Both the position numbers and the translations under genes were made by a program. The notes below the pieces were generated by a model, which was given only the letters and a program-made list of their open reading frames with translations, was not told the origin of the DNA and ran no database searches. A stretch of 64,000 bases of DNA from Botrimarina colliarenosi (lineage in GTDB: Bacteria > Planctomycetota > Planctomycetia > Pirellulales > Lacipirellulaceae). The stretch covers positions 730,353 to 794,352 of the forward strand of contig NZ_SJPR01000002.1 of the NCBI RefSeq assembly GCF_007859955.1, written 5' to 3'. This document shows positions 17,900 through 26,427 of the stretch, in pieces. Position 1 is the first letter of the stretch. Every line of letters starts with the position of its first letter.

Positions 17900-18874
17900 A
17901 TGATAGGGAATGCCAAGAGAGGCTGGATCGGCGTCGACATCGGGCAGCGCGCCATTAAGGTGGCTCAGCTGACCCGCGAGCGGGGTCGACTGCGACTCGT
18001 GGCCGCGGCGGTCTGCGATTGGCCGGCGGGCGCCGACGCCACCCAGACCGACCGCCTCGCCGAGCAGTTCCTGGCGGCCCGCTCCCTCGCCGAACGGCTG
18101 CGAGGCGATCGCGTCGCCGCCGCGTTCTCGATGTCCGCCTGCCAGGTCGAGCCCACCGATTCCGAGGCCGCCGATCCCGTCGGGCGGTGCTCGTCTCGCT
18201 GGACGGCTGGGCCGGCGTCCGCCTACACCCTCAGCACCGACGCGGCGCGGGTCGAAGCCGCGGTCGATGGAATGGCCAAGGCCGGCTGGCTGTGCGAGGC
18301 GATCGACGGCCAGCCGTTGGCGATCGCCCGCGCGACGCAGCTGACCGAAAACTACGACGCCAAAGAGCTGGTCGGCGCGCTCGACCTGGGCGAGACGAGT
18401 GCGACGTTTGTCGCCGCAGCGGGTGGCGCCGCTCGGTACGTCCGCCGGCTCGCCTTCGACGGGATGGACGAGGTGCTCCGCGCGGCGGGCGACGCGTTGT
18501 GCATGGCGCCCGATGAGGCCGGTCGCCTGCTGCGACGGCAAGGGACAGCGGGCCCCCCTTTCGCTGCCGGTGAGCAGCGCGTCGTTCACGAAGCGGTGCG
18601 GGGCGCGCTCCGCCCGCTGGCCCAAGAGATCCAGCGCACCCTGGAACATCTCGGCGGCAAACTCAAGACGCGTCCGCCGGAACGGCTTGTTGTGTTCGGC
18701 GCCGGGGGCGTCGCGCCCGGCCTTGCCGAGGTGCTCGGTTCGCTGGCGGGGCTCTCGTCCGAGCCGTGGCGCGCCGCTGGGCTCGAACGATCCGACGGAC
18801 TCGCCAACGCGCCCGACTGCCTGCTTGCTCAGGCGATCATGCTGTCGGCCCTCGCTTGGGAGGCCAGGGCATGA
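17900..18874 (+). CDS. PilM/GspL-like actin-fold protein of the secretion machine
   Basis: A 324-residue cytoplasmic protein starting MIGNAKRGWIGVDIGQRAIK, the phosphate-1-like loop of actin-fold PilM proteins, with a second loop near VGALDLGETSATFVAAAGG and a late VVFGAGGVAPGL. In type IV pilus systems PilM links the PilN/PilO membrane pair to the ATPase; in type II systems the cytoplasmic part of GspL does this. The order PilM-N-O-P-secretin that follows supports a PilM role. The ATG at 17900 is used; a TTG lies one codon upstream. The stop overlaps the next ATG by 4 bases. Confidence 0.8.
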   Translation: MIGNAKRGWIGVDIGQRAIKVAQLTRERGRLRLVAAAVCDWPAGADATQTDRLAEQFLAARSLAERLRGDRVAAAFSMSACQVEPTDSEAADPVGRCSSRWTAGPASAYTLSTDAARVEAAVDGMAKAGWLCEAIDGQPLAIARATQLTENYDAKELVGALDLGETSATFVAAAGGAARYVRRLAFDGMDEVLRAAGDALCMAPDEAGRLLRRQGTAGPPFAAGEQRVVHEAVRGALRPLAQEIQRTLEHLGGKLKTRPPERLVVFGAGGVAPGLAEVLGSLAGLSSEPWRAAGLERSDGLANAPDCLLAQAIMLSALAWEARA

Positions 18875-19458
18875 GTCCCACCGAAACCCGCAGCATCAAC
18901 CTGCTGCCGTTCGCAACCAAACGCGCCCAGGCGGCCCGCCGCGTCACCCGAGTCTGGATGCGCGCGGTGCTCGCGTCGAGTTGCTGCGCGGCGGCCCTGT
19001 TGGGGGTCGAATGGCTCCGTGGCGTCGCGGCCCTCCAGGAACTGCAGGAACTGAACGCCCGCAATGCGCCGTTCGAGCTCATCGCCCAAGAGAAAGCGTC
19101 GGTGTCGTCCCAGCTCCATCGGCTCCGACAACGGGAACAGATCACGCTTCGGCTGGCTCGCGACGAGCAGGGGCTGGCGGTGCTGGGCGTGCTAGCCAAG
19201 GCGGCGGCGCAGTCCTCGGGCGCCGTCTACCTCGACGAATTCTTCTACCAGAACCCGATCGACTCCCTCAATCAATCGGCGATGGCGACCACCTCGGTGC
19301 GACTTCAAGGCGCCAGCATCGATGGATTGTCGGTTGCCGCCTTCGCCACGGCGCTGCGCGATTCGGGGCTCTTCGCCGAAGTGGGAGTTGAGAATACCGA
19401 GCCCCTCGCCGGCGGCAGCGCCAGCATGCGACGGTTCACCCTCGCCGGCTCGTTCTAG
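18871..19458 (+). CDS. PilN-like inner-membrane assembly protein
   Basis: A 195-residue protein with a short cytoplasmic N-terminus SINLLPFATKRAQ, matching the INLLP motif by which PilN binds PilM, then one membrane helix (VLASSCCAAALLGVEWL). A coiled-coil region follows (ELQELNARNAPFELIAQEKA and onward), then a small alpha/beta domain. It should pair with the following PilO-like protein to form the alignment subcomplex. The start at 18871 overlaps the PilM stop. Identification rests on the N-terminal motif, topology and gene order, not on strong overall similarity. Confidence 0.75.
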   Translation: MSPTETRSINLLPFATKRAQAARRVTRVWMRAVLASSCCAAALLGVEWLRGVAALQELQELNARNAPFELIAQEKASVSSQLHRLRQREQITLRLARDEQGLAVLGVLAKAAAQSSGAVYLDEFFYQNPIDSLNQSAMATTSVRLQGASIDGLSVAAFATALRDSGLFAEVGVENTEPLAGGSASMRRFTLAGSF

Positions 19459-19494
19459 CGAATGTCGTCAAAGCTCTCCTCGTGAGACCTTTTT

Positions 19495-20085
19495 ATGCAA
19501 CCGAAACAAACCGGACTACCGAGATTACCCCTAGGGGTTCTCTACATTGTCGCTATCGCCTGCGCAGCGGGCCTAGCGTCGGTAGCGTACGCCACCCTGA
19601 ACCAACCGTTGATCAGCTGGAGGAACGACATCGCCCACCGGGCGGACCTGGTTCGCGAGAAGCTAGCGGGGGGCCCCGCCCTTCGCCGCGACCACGCCGA
19701 GATGCAGAGGGAACTTGAGGGACTGCTGGCTCGGGTCGAGGAGGTCAATAACCGGATCCCCGACGACCCGAACGAAGGCGATTTTCTCTCCGACCTCACC
19801 CGGTTGGCTCGGGAGGGCGACGTTGCGATCGAGGACTTCCGCCGCGGCGCCACCAGCGTTTCACCAACCCATTCGGCGGTGACGGTCACCGTCAATCTTC
19901 GAGGAAGCTACCGCGGCGTGTGCGGGTTGATCGATGGCGTCGCAAAACTGCCGAGGCTTGCCGAGCTGACCCAACTCACGCTGCGCCGGGGTCTCGACGG
20001 GACCGAATACGCCGTGAGCATGACCTACGCCCTTTACTACGGATTGGTAACGGCTGCGGACGAGAACGCCGTCGCCACTCGATGA
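19495..20085 (+). CDS. PilO/GspM-like inner-membrane assembly protein
   Basis: A 196-residue protein with one N-terminal membrane helix (GVLYIVAIACAAGLASVAYA), a coiled-coil stretch (LRRDHAEMQRELEGLLARVE) and a ferredoxin-like domain with NRIPDDPNEGDFLSDLTRLA and HSAVTVTVNLRGSYRGVCGL. Both the NRIP segment and the layout are typical of PilO. It should dimerise with the PilN-like protein and position the secretin and pilotin parts. The stop overlaps the next ATG by 4 bases. Confidence 0.78.
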   Translation: MQPKQTGLPRLPLGVLYIVAIACAAGLASVAYATLNQPLISWRNDIAHRADLVREKLAGGPALRRDHAEMQRELEGLLARVEEVNNRIPDDPNEGDFLSDLTRLAREGDVAIEDFRRGATSVSPTHSAVTVTVNLRGSYRGVCGLIDGVAKLPRLAELTQLTLRRGLDGTEYAVSMTYALYYGLVTAADENAVATR

Positions 20086-20645
20086 TTCAACGCCTCCGAA
20101 AGTTTGGTTTGACGCCCGGCCGAGCGGTGCTCATGGCCGGGCTCGGCGTTGCGCTCGGCTGGGTGTGGGGCCCGCAGCTAGCGGCCCACTTCGCAACTCC
20201 CGGGGACAGCGACACGGTTGCGCTCCGCGTCCCTTCGGGTGCGACGACCCCGCCGCCGAACCCTCGCGTCGGCGCGCCCGGCGGATCGGCGGCGCCCTTG
20301 GCCGCTTCGAACGAGCGAGAGACGCCACGCTTTAGCGTCGAGGAGGCGGCTGGCTACGACCCGTTCGCCCTGCCCGACTGGTCGCCGGTGGCGGCGCAGC
20401 AAATGCCGGATGGCTCCGTCGCGCCGACGACTGCCGACACCACGGGGAGCCGCTTCGAGAACCTGCGTCGCCAGGGCGTCGCTATGATCCTGGTCTCTGG
20501 CGGCGGCCACGCGGCGCAGGTCGGCGACCGCACGCTGCACGTCGGTGACGTGATCGACGGCTTTGAGGTCGTCGGCATCGGTCCCACCGGCGTCGACTTC
20601 CGCCCCGCCCCGGCCCCATCGACAGAGGGTTCCCGTGGTGCGTGA
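20082..20645 (+). CDS. PilP/GspC-like periplasmic connector protein
   Basis: A 187-residue protein with one N-terminal hydrophobic segment (RAVLMAGLGVALGWVWGPQL), a Pro/Ala-rich linker and a C-terminal beta domain containing FENLRRQGVAMILVSGGGHA and DRTLHVGDVIDGFEVVGIGP. The last part resembles the homology region of GspC and PilP that touches the secretin N-domains. The gene lies exactly where pilP or gspC is expected, between PilO and the secretin, and its end overlaps the secretin start. The family call is by position and domain pattern. Confidence 0.68.
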   Translation: MIQRLRKFGLTPGRAVLMAGLGVALGWVWGPQLAAHFATPGDSDTVALRVPSGATTPPPNPRVGAPGGSAAPLAASNERETPRFSVEEAAGYDPFALPDWSPVAAQQMPDGSVAPTTADTTGSRFENLRRQGVAMILVSGGGHAAQVGDRTLHVGDVIDGFEVVGIGPTGVDFRPAPAPSTEGSRGA

Positions 20646-22449
20646 CCGCCATCCCCGCCGTCTGTGGTTCGGCATCGCCCTGGCGGGCGTGCTGGCCGCT
20701 GCGCCGCTGGCGCTGGGGCAGTCCACCGCCATGCCGTCGCTGGATAACGTCATCAGCGGCATGCAGCGGGTGCTGGCGGGTCCGACGCTGGAGGGCGCCG
20801 GGACGCCACCGGCCGAGGAGGTTGAGAGCCCGTTTCACTTGCCCTTTACGCCGCCGTCGGGGCAGCAGGTCGAGGTGATCGAGAGCGAGGGACTCATCTC
20901 CCTGTCGGTGCGGGAAGCGACCCTGCGGCAGGTGCTCGCAGCGCTGGCGGAGACGCAGGGCTTCAACCTCGTCATCGCCGCCCCGGCGGACCAGCAGGTC
21001 ACCGCAGAGTTCAAGAAGATGCCGCTGCAGGAAGTCTTTGATTCGTTGTTGCGATCGACCGGGCACAGCTGGACCGAGCACAACAACGTGATCGTCGTCT
21101 CGAGCGTCGCCAACGGCGGCGACCTCGCGCCGGAAGTGCAAGGGCGCCGCGTCGCGGTGATCGAGCTCGACTTCGCCTCGGCGGCGGACCTTCAGCCAGC
21201 CGTCGAAGGGCTGCTGTCGCCAGTGGGGCAGTCCTACTATGTCGAGACCAACTCGACCGACAACCGTCGAACGAAAGAGATGTTGATCGTTGAGGACCTC
21301 GATCCCTACCTCCGGCGCATCGAATTCTACGTTTCGCAAGCGGACCAAGCGCCACGTCAGGTGCTGATTGAAGTGAACCTGCTGCAGGTAACGCTCGATG
21401 ACTCGCAACGCTGCGGCATCAACTTCGAGTCGCTAGGCCGGATTGCCGGAACTCCACTGACACTCAGCACCCAAGGTCTCGCCGGCGCGCTGCCGGGGGC
21501 GGCTGGAGCGTCGGGAGCGGCGGGCGGCTTGTCGGGGTCGTCGTCTCTCTCAGGTTCGGCGTGGAACAGTGGGTCACCGGGGTTCTTCATCCAGTCGAGC
21601 GGCGGTGACCTCGACGCGGTGATCGAAGCGCTCATTACGACCACCGACGCCAAGAGCCTCGCCAACCCCCGCTTGCTTGCCGTCAACGGGCAAGAGTCGA
21701 GCATCCAGGTGGGTCAGCAGATTGGCTATACGACAACGACCACGGTCGTGAACGGCACCACTTCGAGCGGCGCCGAGTTTCTGGAAGTGGGCACGATTCT
21801 CAAGATCACGCCGCGGATCACGCGCGACGGACGCATCCTGCTCAATATCGCCCCGGAGGTCTCGACCGGAGCGATCAATCCAGTGACCAACGCGCCGGAC
21901 AAAGACACCACCAATCTGAACACCAGCGTGCTGCTCAGCAGCGGCCAAGGAATGATCATTGGTGGTTTGATCCAGGAGTCGGATGTCACCAACATCAGCC
22001 GCGTCCCGTTCCTTGGTTCGCTGCCCTATATCAACCCGCTCTTCCAGAGTCGCCAAGTCAAGAAACGGCGGAGTGAGCTGATCGTCGCTCTGACGCCGTA
22101 TGTGACGCCGCTTTCGCCTGAGTTGGAATGTCGGAATCAAGAGGAGTTGATGCGCGCCCGCGAGCCGTTGGTGACCGGCCCGTTGTGCCGCAACCCACGG
22201 CCCTACGAGGCGAAGTTGTTTGATCCGTACAGCGACGTGAAGCGGCTGCACGTGTTCGACCGGCCCGACCCTTTCTGTCCGGCGCCCGTCGAGGCGACGG
22301 TTTGCGAGGCGCCCGAGGCGGAATGGGGCCCGCACTATCTCCACATGATTGACGAGTCGGCCCAGACCGAGCCCTCGTATCTCGAGCCGGCGTTTGTCGA
22401 GCCCGAGATGGTCGATTACGGGCTCCGGCAGCCTGAAATCGGCAATTGA
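20635..22449 (+). CDS. gspD: Outer-membrane secretin GspD/PilQ
   Basis: About 604 residues with a signal peptide (RLWFGIALAGVLAAAPLALG). The N-terminal STN-like domain is LISLSVREATLRQVLAALAE to HNNVIVVSS, and an N1-type domain follows. The secretin core runs from TTDAKSLANPRLLAVNGQES through EVGTILKITPRITRDGRILL to GQGMIIGGLIQESDV and ELIVALTPYVTP. A Gly/Ser-rich loop near residues 310-335 fits the channel gate region. The acidic C-terminal tail of ~120 residues (with CRNPRPYEAKLFDPYSDVKR) is extra and could bind a pilotin. The start is a GTG at 20635 or 20638 overlapping the previous gene; the longer upstream frame lacks a signal peptide. Confidence 0.92.
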   Translation: MVRDRHPRRLWFGIALAGVLAAAPLALGQSTAMPSLDNVISGMQRVLAGPTLEGAGTPPAEEVESPFHLPFTPPSGQQVEVIESEGLISLSVREATLRQVLAALAETQGFNLVIAAPADQQVTAEFKKMPLQEVFDSLLRSTGHSWTEHNNVIVVSSVANGGDLAPEVQGRRVAVIELDFASAADLQPAVEGLLSPVGQSYYVETNSTDNRRTKEMLIVEDLDPYLRRIEFYVSQADQAPRQVLIEVNLLQVTLDDSQRCGINFESLGRIAGTPLTLSTQGLAGALPGAAGASGAAGGLSGSSSLSGSAWNSGSPGFFIQSSGGDLDAVIEALITTTDAKSLANPRLLAVNGQESSIQVGQQIGYTTTTTVVNGTTSSGAEFLEVGTILKITPRITRDGRILLNIAPEVSTGAINPVTNAPDKDTTNLNTSVLLSSGQGMIIGGLIQESDVTNISRVPFLGSLPYINPLFQSRQVKKRRSELIVALTPYVTPLSPELECRNQEELMRAREPLVTGPLCRNPRPYEAKLFDPYSDVKRLHVFDRPDPFCPAPVEATVCEAPEAEWGPHYLHMIDESAQTEPSYLEPAFVEPEMVDYGLRQPEIGN

Positions 22450-22500
22450 ACCGCCGGATCGCTACTTCGCAGACGTTTGTCCTAGCCCGAGACTATCGCC

Positions 22501-22680
22501 ATGGCCGACCGACTTGAGTTGCCCGACGACCTGACTAGTCTGGTAGAGAAGCGTGAGCTCGAAGACCGCCGGAAGGAGGCCGCGCCCGCGACGAGTGGCG
22601 CCGACCGCCGCACCGGTTCCGACCGACGCGGCCAGGACCCGGACGCCGATCCTGCGACGACACCAAAGAGCGGGGCTTGA
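22501..22680 (+). CDS. Small highly charged hypothetical protein
   Basis: A 59-residue frame beginning MADRLELPDDLTSLVEKREL, then a run of Arg, Asp and Glu (EDRRKEAAPATSGADRRTGS) and a C-terminus DPATTPKSGA. It is hydrophilic, without a signal peptide or membrane segment. It lies in the 264-base space between the secretin and the methyltransferase, in the same direction, and no other frame there is convincing. I do not recognise a family. The clear helical N-terminus and codon use like its neighbours favour a real gene; no strong ribosome-binding site is visible. Confidence 0.5.
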   Translation: MADRLELPDDLTSLVEKRELEDRRKEAAPATSGADRRTGSDRRGQDPDADPATTPKSGA

Positions 22681-22713
22681 GGCCTACGCCTCCCTACCCC
22701 CCTTGGCGGCGAC

Positions 22714-23577
22714 ATGAGCACGGCCCCCCCTCCCCCCTGCTTCGTCTGCGACGGCGATGACCAGCGTCGCTTGTTCGACAAGAAGGGGCGCCAGTTCTGG
22801 GCGTGCCGTCGGTGTGGTCTGCAGAAGCAGCACCCGCTCCCCAGCCCCGCCGAACTGAACGACTACTACGAGAAGTCGTACGGTTCGGGCATGTACCAAG
22901 AGTTCGCCGCCGCGGGACGGCTCAAGGACCTAACCGCCGAACGGCGGCTGCACGAACTGCGTGGCGAGGTTCCGCTCGCGGGTCGGTGGCTCGACGTTGG
23001 CGCCTCGACGGGCAATTTCTCGAAGGCCGCCGCCGCCCTGGGCATTCAGGCCGAGGGGGTCGAGCTGAGCGACACCGCCGTCGAGACGGCGCGCTCGCAA
23101 GGCGTCGTCATGCACGCGGGTGACCTTGCCGAGATGCCCGCCGAAGCCTGTTACGATTGCATCACGGCCTTCGATCTGATCGAGCACGTCCTCGACCCGC
23201 CCGCGTTGGTCGACGAAGCCCGGCGGCGACTTGTCGACGGCGGGCATCTGGTGATGACGCTCCCCGACCTCGGCGCCCCGCAGCGTCGGCTTATGGGGTC
23301 ACGCTGGTACTTTTACATCCCGGAAGAGCATTTGCATTATTTCACGCGGGGCGTCATGCGGCGTTTCCTCGAGGGCCGTGGCTTCGAGGTCCTCAAGACG
23401 CGGGCGACCTACAAGCCGATGACGTTCGACTACGCACAGACGCAGTTCAAGGAGTACAACCCGGCGATCCACGCGATCCTCCGCGTGGCGGGCGCCGTCG
23501 CTCCGCGCCGGCTGAAGCAATCACCAATCCCGCTGCCGATTGGCGAGATGGCCGTTGTCGCCCGCAAGCGTGGCTGA
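22714..23577 (+). CDS. SAM-dependent methyltransferase with N-terminal zinc ribbon
   Basis: A 287-residue protein. Residues 6-30 form a Cys4 zinc ribbon (CFVCDGDD and ACRRCGLQKQ). The class I methyltransferase core starts at WLDVGASTGNFSKAAAALGI (motif I), with VELSDTAVETARSQGV, DCITAFDLIEHVLDPPALVD and GGHLVMTLPDLG. The EEHLHYFTRGVMRRFLEGRG stretch is typical of Methyltransf_23 sugar or lipid methyltransferases found in surface polysaccharide clusters. It ends 7 bases before a GT39-type gene, so a role in glycan modification is likely; the substrate is unknown. Confidence 0.85.
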   Translation: MSTAPPPPCFVCDGDDQRRLFDKKGRQFWACRRCGLQKQHPLPSPAELNDYYEKSYGSGMYQEFAAAGRLKDLTAERRLHELRGEVPLAGRWLDVGASTGNFSKAAAALGIQAEGVELSDTAVETARSQGVVMHAGDLAEMPAEACYDCITAFDLIEHVLDPPALVDEARRRLVDGGHLVMTLPDLGAPQRRLMGSRWYFYIPEEHLHYFTRGVMRRFLEGRGFEVLKTRATYKPMTFDYAQTQFKEYNPAIHAILRVAGAVAPRRLKQSPIPLPIGEMAVVARKRG

Positions 23578-23584
23578 TAACGAC

Positions 23585-25084
23585 ATGAAACCTTCGTCGC
23601 TTGACTGCCGCTTCTGGGGCGTGCTGCTGGCCATCACGCTGCTGGCCGCCGGCTGGCGGGCGTGGCGGATCGAGGCCCCGTCGCTCGACAACGACGAGGT
23701 CTGGCAAGTCCTCAACTGCGAAACCGACCTCGCCAAGCAGGTCACTCGCCACGACAATTTCCCGCCCCTCTACAACTGGCTCATCAGCTTCGTCTTTGAA
23801 GCGTTCGGGACCGACCAAGCGGCGCGCTGGTTCTCGCTCGCCGCGGGCGTCGTCACGATCCCGGTCATCGGGGTGATCGGCCGACGGATTGCCGGGCCGG
23901 CCGCCGGACTTGCCGCCGCGGGGCTGCTCGCCGTGTCGGCCAACCACGTGCTCCTCAGCCAGCACGGCCGGGCCTACACGTTCTTCATCCTGCTCGTGTC
24001 GGTGATGATGCTGCTGGCGTGGCGCCTCCGCACGAGCGATCGTTGGAGCGATTGGGCCGCCTTCCTCGCCGCCGGTTGGCTGACGGTCGCAACGCATTAC
24101 TTCGGCGGCGTGCCGCTCCTGCTGTTCGGCGGCATGCTCTTGGCCGAGAAGCGGGGCCGCGGGCTCAAGCGGGCGTTGATCGCCGCCTCGGTGCTGGCGT
24201 TGGCTGGTCTTCCCCTGGTCGCGTGCCTGCGGGCCGACCTCGCGGACACCGGCGAGTTCCACCACCGTGTCGAGTTCGACGCCGAGGCGTACGCGTTTGG
24301 CTACCTCTGGCTCATCACCGGCAACACGCTCGGCCCGTCGGTGAGCCGCCTCCGCGAGCTGGTCTCGCTCGGCGAGAAACGCGAGGCGATCCTCGCCATG
24401 GCGCCGTGGGCCCTCGCCTCCGTGGCGCCGGTAATAGTCCTCCTCGCCGCGGCGTGGAGGAGGCTCCGCGTTGGTGACCGGCTATGGCTGGCCGTGCTCC
24501 TCGTCGCCCCCCCCTTGGTAGTCCTCGCCGCGACGTCGGTCGTCAGCACCGGATACACCTACCGCTACGTGGTGTGGATGGTCGTGCCATTGACCGTGGC
24601 GATGGGGGTCGGCGCCGCAACGCTACGCGGCCGACCTGTGGTCGCGATGGCGGCCATGCTGCTGGTGGCGCTGGGGATCGGCGCGACGCTCAATCGCCAC
24701 CTCGATCCGTCCTACTACGAGAACGACTTCCACGCCGTCGCCGCACTGATCGCAAGCCGCGACGCCTCGGACCTGCCGCCCGCGGTCCTGGCGGCCCCGC
24801 TGCATTACGGTCAGGGGGCGCTCTACGGCCTGCCGGACGACTGGCTCAAGCTCGCCGTCACCGCGCACCCCGGCGCCGACCAGGACTGGGACGACACCCT
24901 TGCCGCGTTCGCCCACGACGCCGCCCCGCGCAGTCAGGTCTGGCTCGTCACGCAATGGTTCCCCGGTGGGCACCCGCAGCGCGCGCTGTGCGATGAACTC
25001 GCAGAACGGATCGACGCGGAACTGATCAAACGCGTCTCGTCGACCGTGATGGTCTATCGGGTGACAATCGAGAACGTCCGCTAG
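23585..25084 (+). CDS. GT39-type membrane glycosyltransferase
   Basis: A 499-residue protein with about 10-12 membrane helices. After the first helix the loop has the acidic pair APSLDNDEVWQ, followed by DNFPPLYNWLISFVFEAFGT, the arrangement of ArnT/PMT-type polyprenyl-phosphate-sugar transferases. Later helices include AAGLAAAGLLAVSANHVLLS and SQHGRAYTFFILLV. A soluble domain of about 120 residues ends the protein. It should transfer a sugar from a lipid carrier to an extracytoplasmic acceptor. The ATG at 23585 is the start nearest the first helix. It converges with nqrM with only 9 bases between. Confidence 0.82.
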   Translation: MKPSSLDCRFWGVLLAITLLAAGWRAWRIEAPSLDNDEVWQVLNCETDLAKQVTRHDNFPPLYNWLISFVFEAFGTDQAARWFSLAAGVVTIPVIGVIGRRIAGPAAGLAAAGLLAVSANHVLLSQHGRAYTFFILLVSVMMLLAWRLRTSDRWSDWAAFLAAGWLTVATHYFGGVPLLLFGGMLLAEKRGRGLKRALIAASVLALAGLPLVACLRADLADTGEFHHRVEFDAEAYAFGYLWLITGNTLGPSVSRLRELVSLGEKREAILAMAPWALASVAPVIVLLAAAWRRLRVGDRLWLAVLLVAPPLVVLAATSVVSTGYTYRYVVWMVVPLTVAMGVGAATLRGRPVVAMAAMLLVALGIGATLNRHLDPSYYENDFHAVAALIASRDASDLPPAVLAAPLHYGQGALYGLPDDWLKLAVTAHPGADQDWDDTLAAFAHDAAPRSQVWLVTQWFPGGHPQRALCDELAERIDAELIKRVSSTVMVYRVTIENVR

Positions 25085-25093
25085 GACGAGGCG

Positions 25094-25318
25094 TTAAGCC
25101 TTGCCGGCCGGGGCCGAGGCGTCGCGGGCGTCGCCGACGCCGCGACAGTCGGGCGAGGGGTTCGTGCACGCTTCGCAGACCGAGTTGCCCTTCTCGTCTT
25201 TGAAATTCGCCAGACCGCCGCACGAGCCCTTGATCCGCCGCCCCGAGAGCATCACGCCGACCGACATTAGGCCCAGCGCCACCAGGAATACCGCGAGCGT
25301 GATCAGAAACGTCGTCAT
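25094..25318 (-). CDS. nqrM: NqrM, Na+-NQR maturation protein
   Basis: A 74-residue protein with one N-terminal membrane helix (FLITLAVFLVALGLMSVGVM) and the conserved Cys pattern CGGLAN, CEAC and a last Cys in SPDCRG. This is the NqrM family (formerly DUF539), needed for iron delivery to the NqrD/NqrE iron centre. It closes the nqr operon, and its ATG overlaps the apbE stop by 4 bases, which fits co-translation with the other maturation factor. Confidence 0.93.
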   Translation of the reverse strand: MTTFLITLAVFLVALGLMSVGVMLSGRRIKGSCGGLANFKDEKGNSVCEACTNPSPDCRGVGDARDASAPAGKA

Positions 25319-26400
25319 GGCTTAGTTCCAGGGTGATCGGCGGGGCGTTCCCAGGCGGGCGTCGTCCGCTCGATCAGTTCGTCGTCGGTCCGCGAGACGA
25401 AAAGGGCGGCGACGCCCCTCCCGACGGCCCAATCGTACCCCGCCGTGGGTCCGAGGACCAACAACGTCGTCGCCAGCCCGTCGGCGTCGCGGCACGTCGT
25501 GGCCTGCACCGTGACGGTCGCCAGGTTGTGCGTCACCGGGCGGCCGGTCGCGGCGTCGATCGTGTGCGAGTAGCGCCGCCCGTCGACCTCAAAAAAATTA
25601 CGGTAGTCGCCCGAGGTTGCGAGCGACCGATCGGACAGCTCGATCACCTCTTGCAACGAATGCGTCAGTCCCGACTCGGGCTTTTCGAGTCCGATCCGCC
25701 ATGGTTTGCCGCCCGGTTTGGCGCCGAACGCCCGGACTTCGCCGCCGATCTCGACCATCGCCGCGGCGTACCCTGCTTCGGCGATCAGCTCGGCGACGGC
25801 ATCGACGCCATGCCCCTTCGCGATCGCCGACAGGTCGAGATAGACACCGGGCGTCGCTTTACGCAGCGCCGGCGGATCGAGCCTCGCCTCGACGGCCGCG
25901 AAGCCGACCCGTGCTTTCGCCGCGGCGATGTCTCCGTCGGAAGGGGCTTCGTCGCGCCGTTTGTCGGGCCCGAAGCCCCACAGGTTGACTAGCGGGCCGA
26001 CGGTCGGATCGAACGCCCCTTCCGACGCGGAAGCGAGCTCCAGCGCGGACTGGACCACCGACGCGGTTTCCGCCGACACGTCGAACCAGTCGGTCGAATC
26101 ACCGGCGTTGAACCGGGAAAGCTCCGACTGCGGGTCGTATGTCGACATCCGCCGGTTGACCTCGGCGAGCCGCTCGTCGAGCCGCTGCTGCAGCGCTTTG
26201 GCGTCGGCCTCATCGCCGCCGACCACCGAGACGTTGTAACGCGTCCCCATCGTCGCTCCGGAGAGCGACCAGATCGGCTCCGACTTCTCCGCGGCGCAAC
26301 CGGCAACCGACGCCAGCAGAGCGAGCCGCAGAGAGACGCCGACAAAGGTCGATCCCAAACGCCGAGCGGCTCGAACCTGCGACATGACAACCGTACTCAT
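25315..26400 (-). CDS. apbE: ApbE, FAD:protein FMN transferase
   Basis: A 361-residue lipoprotein-type enzyme; LLASVAGCAAEK is a lipobox. It continues with WSLSGATMGTRYNVSVVG, then LDLSAIAKGHGVDAVAELI, VEIGGEVRAFGAKPGGKPWR and YSHTIDAATGRPVTHNLATV, all ApbE signature segments. It transfers FMN from FAD onto Thr of NqrB and NqrC on the periplasmic side. The gene sits between nqrF and nqrM, as in many nqr operons. The length is normal for the family. The ATG at 26400 is used; another Met lies five codons in. Confidence 0.93.
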   Translation of the reverse strand: MSTVVMSQVRAARRLGSTFVGVSLRLALLASVAGCAAEKSEPIWSLSGATMGTRYNVSVVGGDEADAKALQQRLDERLAEVNRRMSTYDPQSELSRFNAGDSTDWFDVSAETASVVQSALELASASEGAFDPTVGPLVNLWGFGPDKRRDEAPSDGDIAAAKARVGFAAVEARLDPPALRKATPGVYLDLSAIAKGHGVDAVAELIAEAGYAAAMVEIGGEVRAFGAKPGGKPWRIGLEKPESGLTHSLQEVIELSDRSLATSGDYRNFFEVDGRRYSHTIDAATGRPVTHNLATVTVQATTCRDADGLATTLLVLGPTAGYDWAVGRGVAALFVSRTDDELIERTTPAWERPADHPGTKP

Positions 26401-26427
26401 CGGCGCTTATCTGCGGCTGTTGACGGA

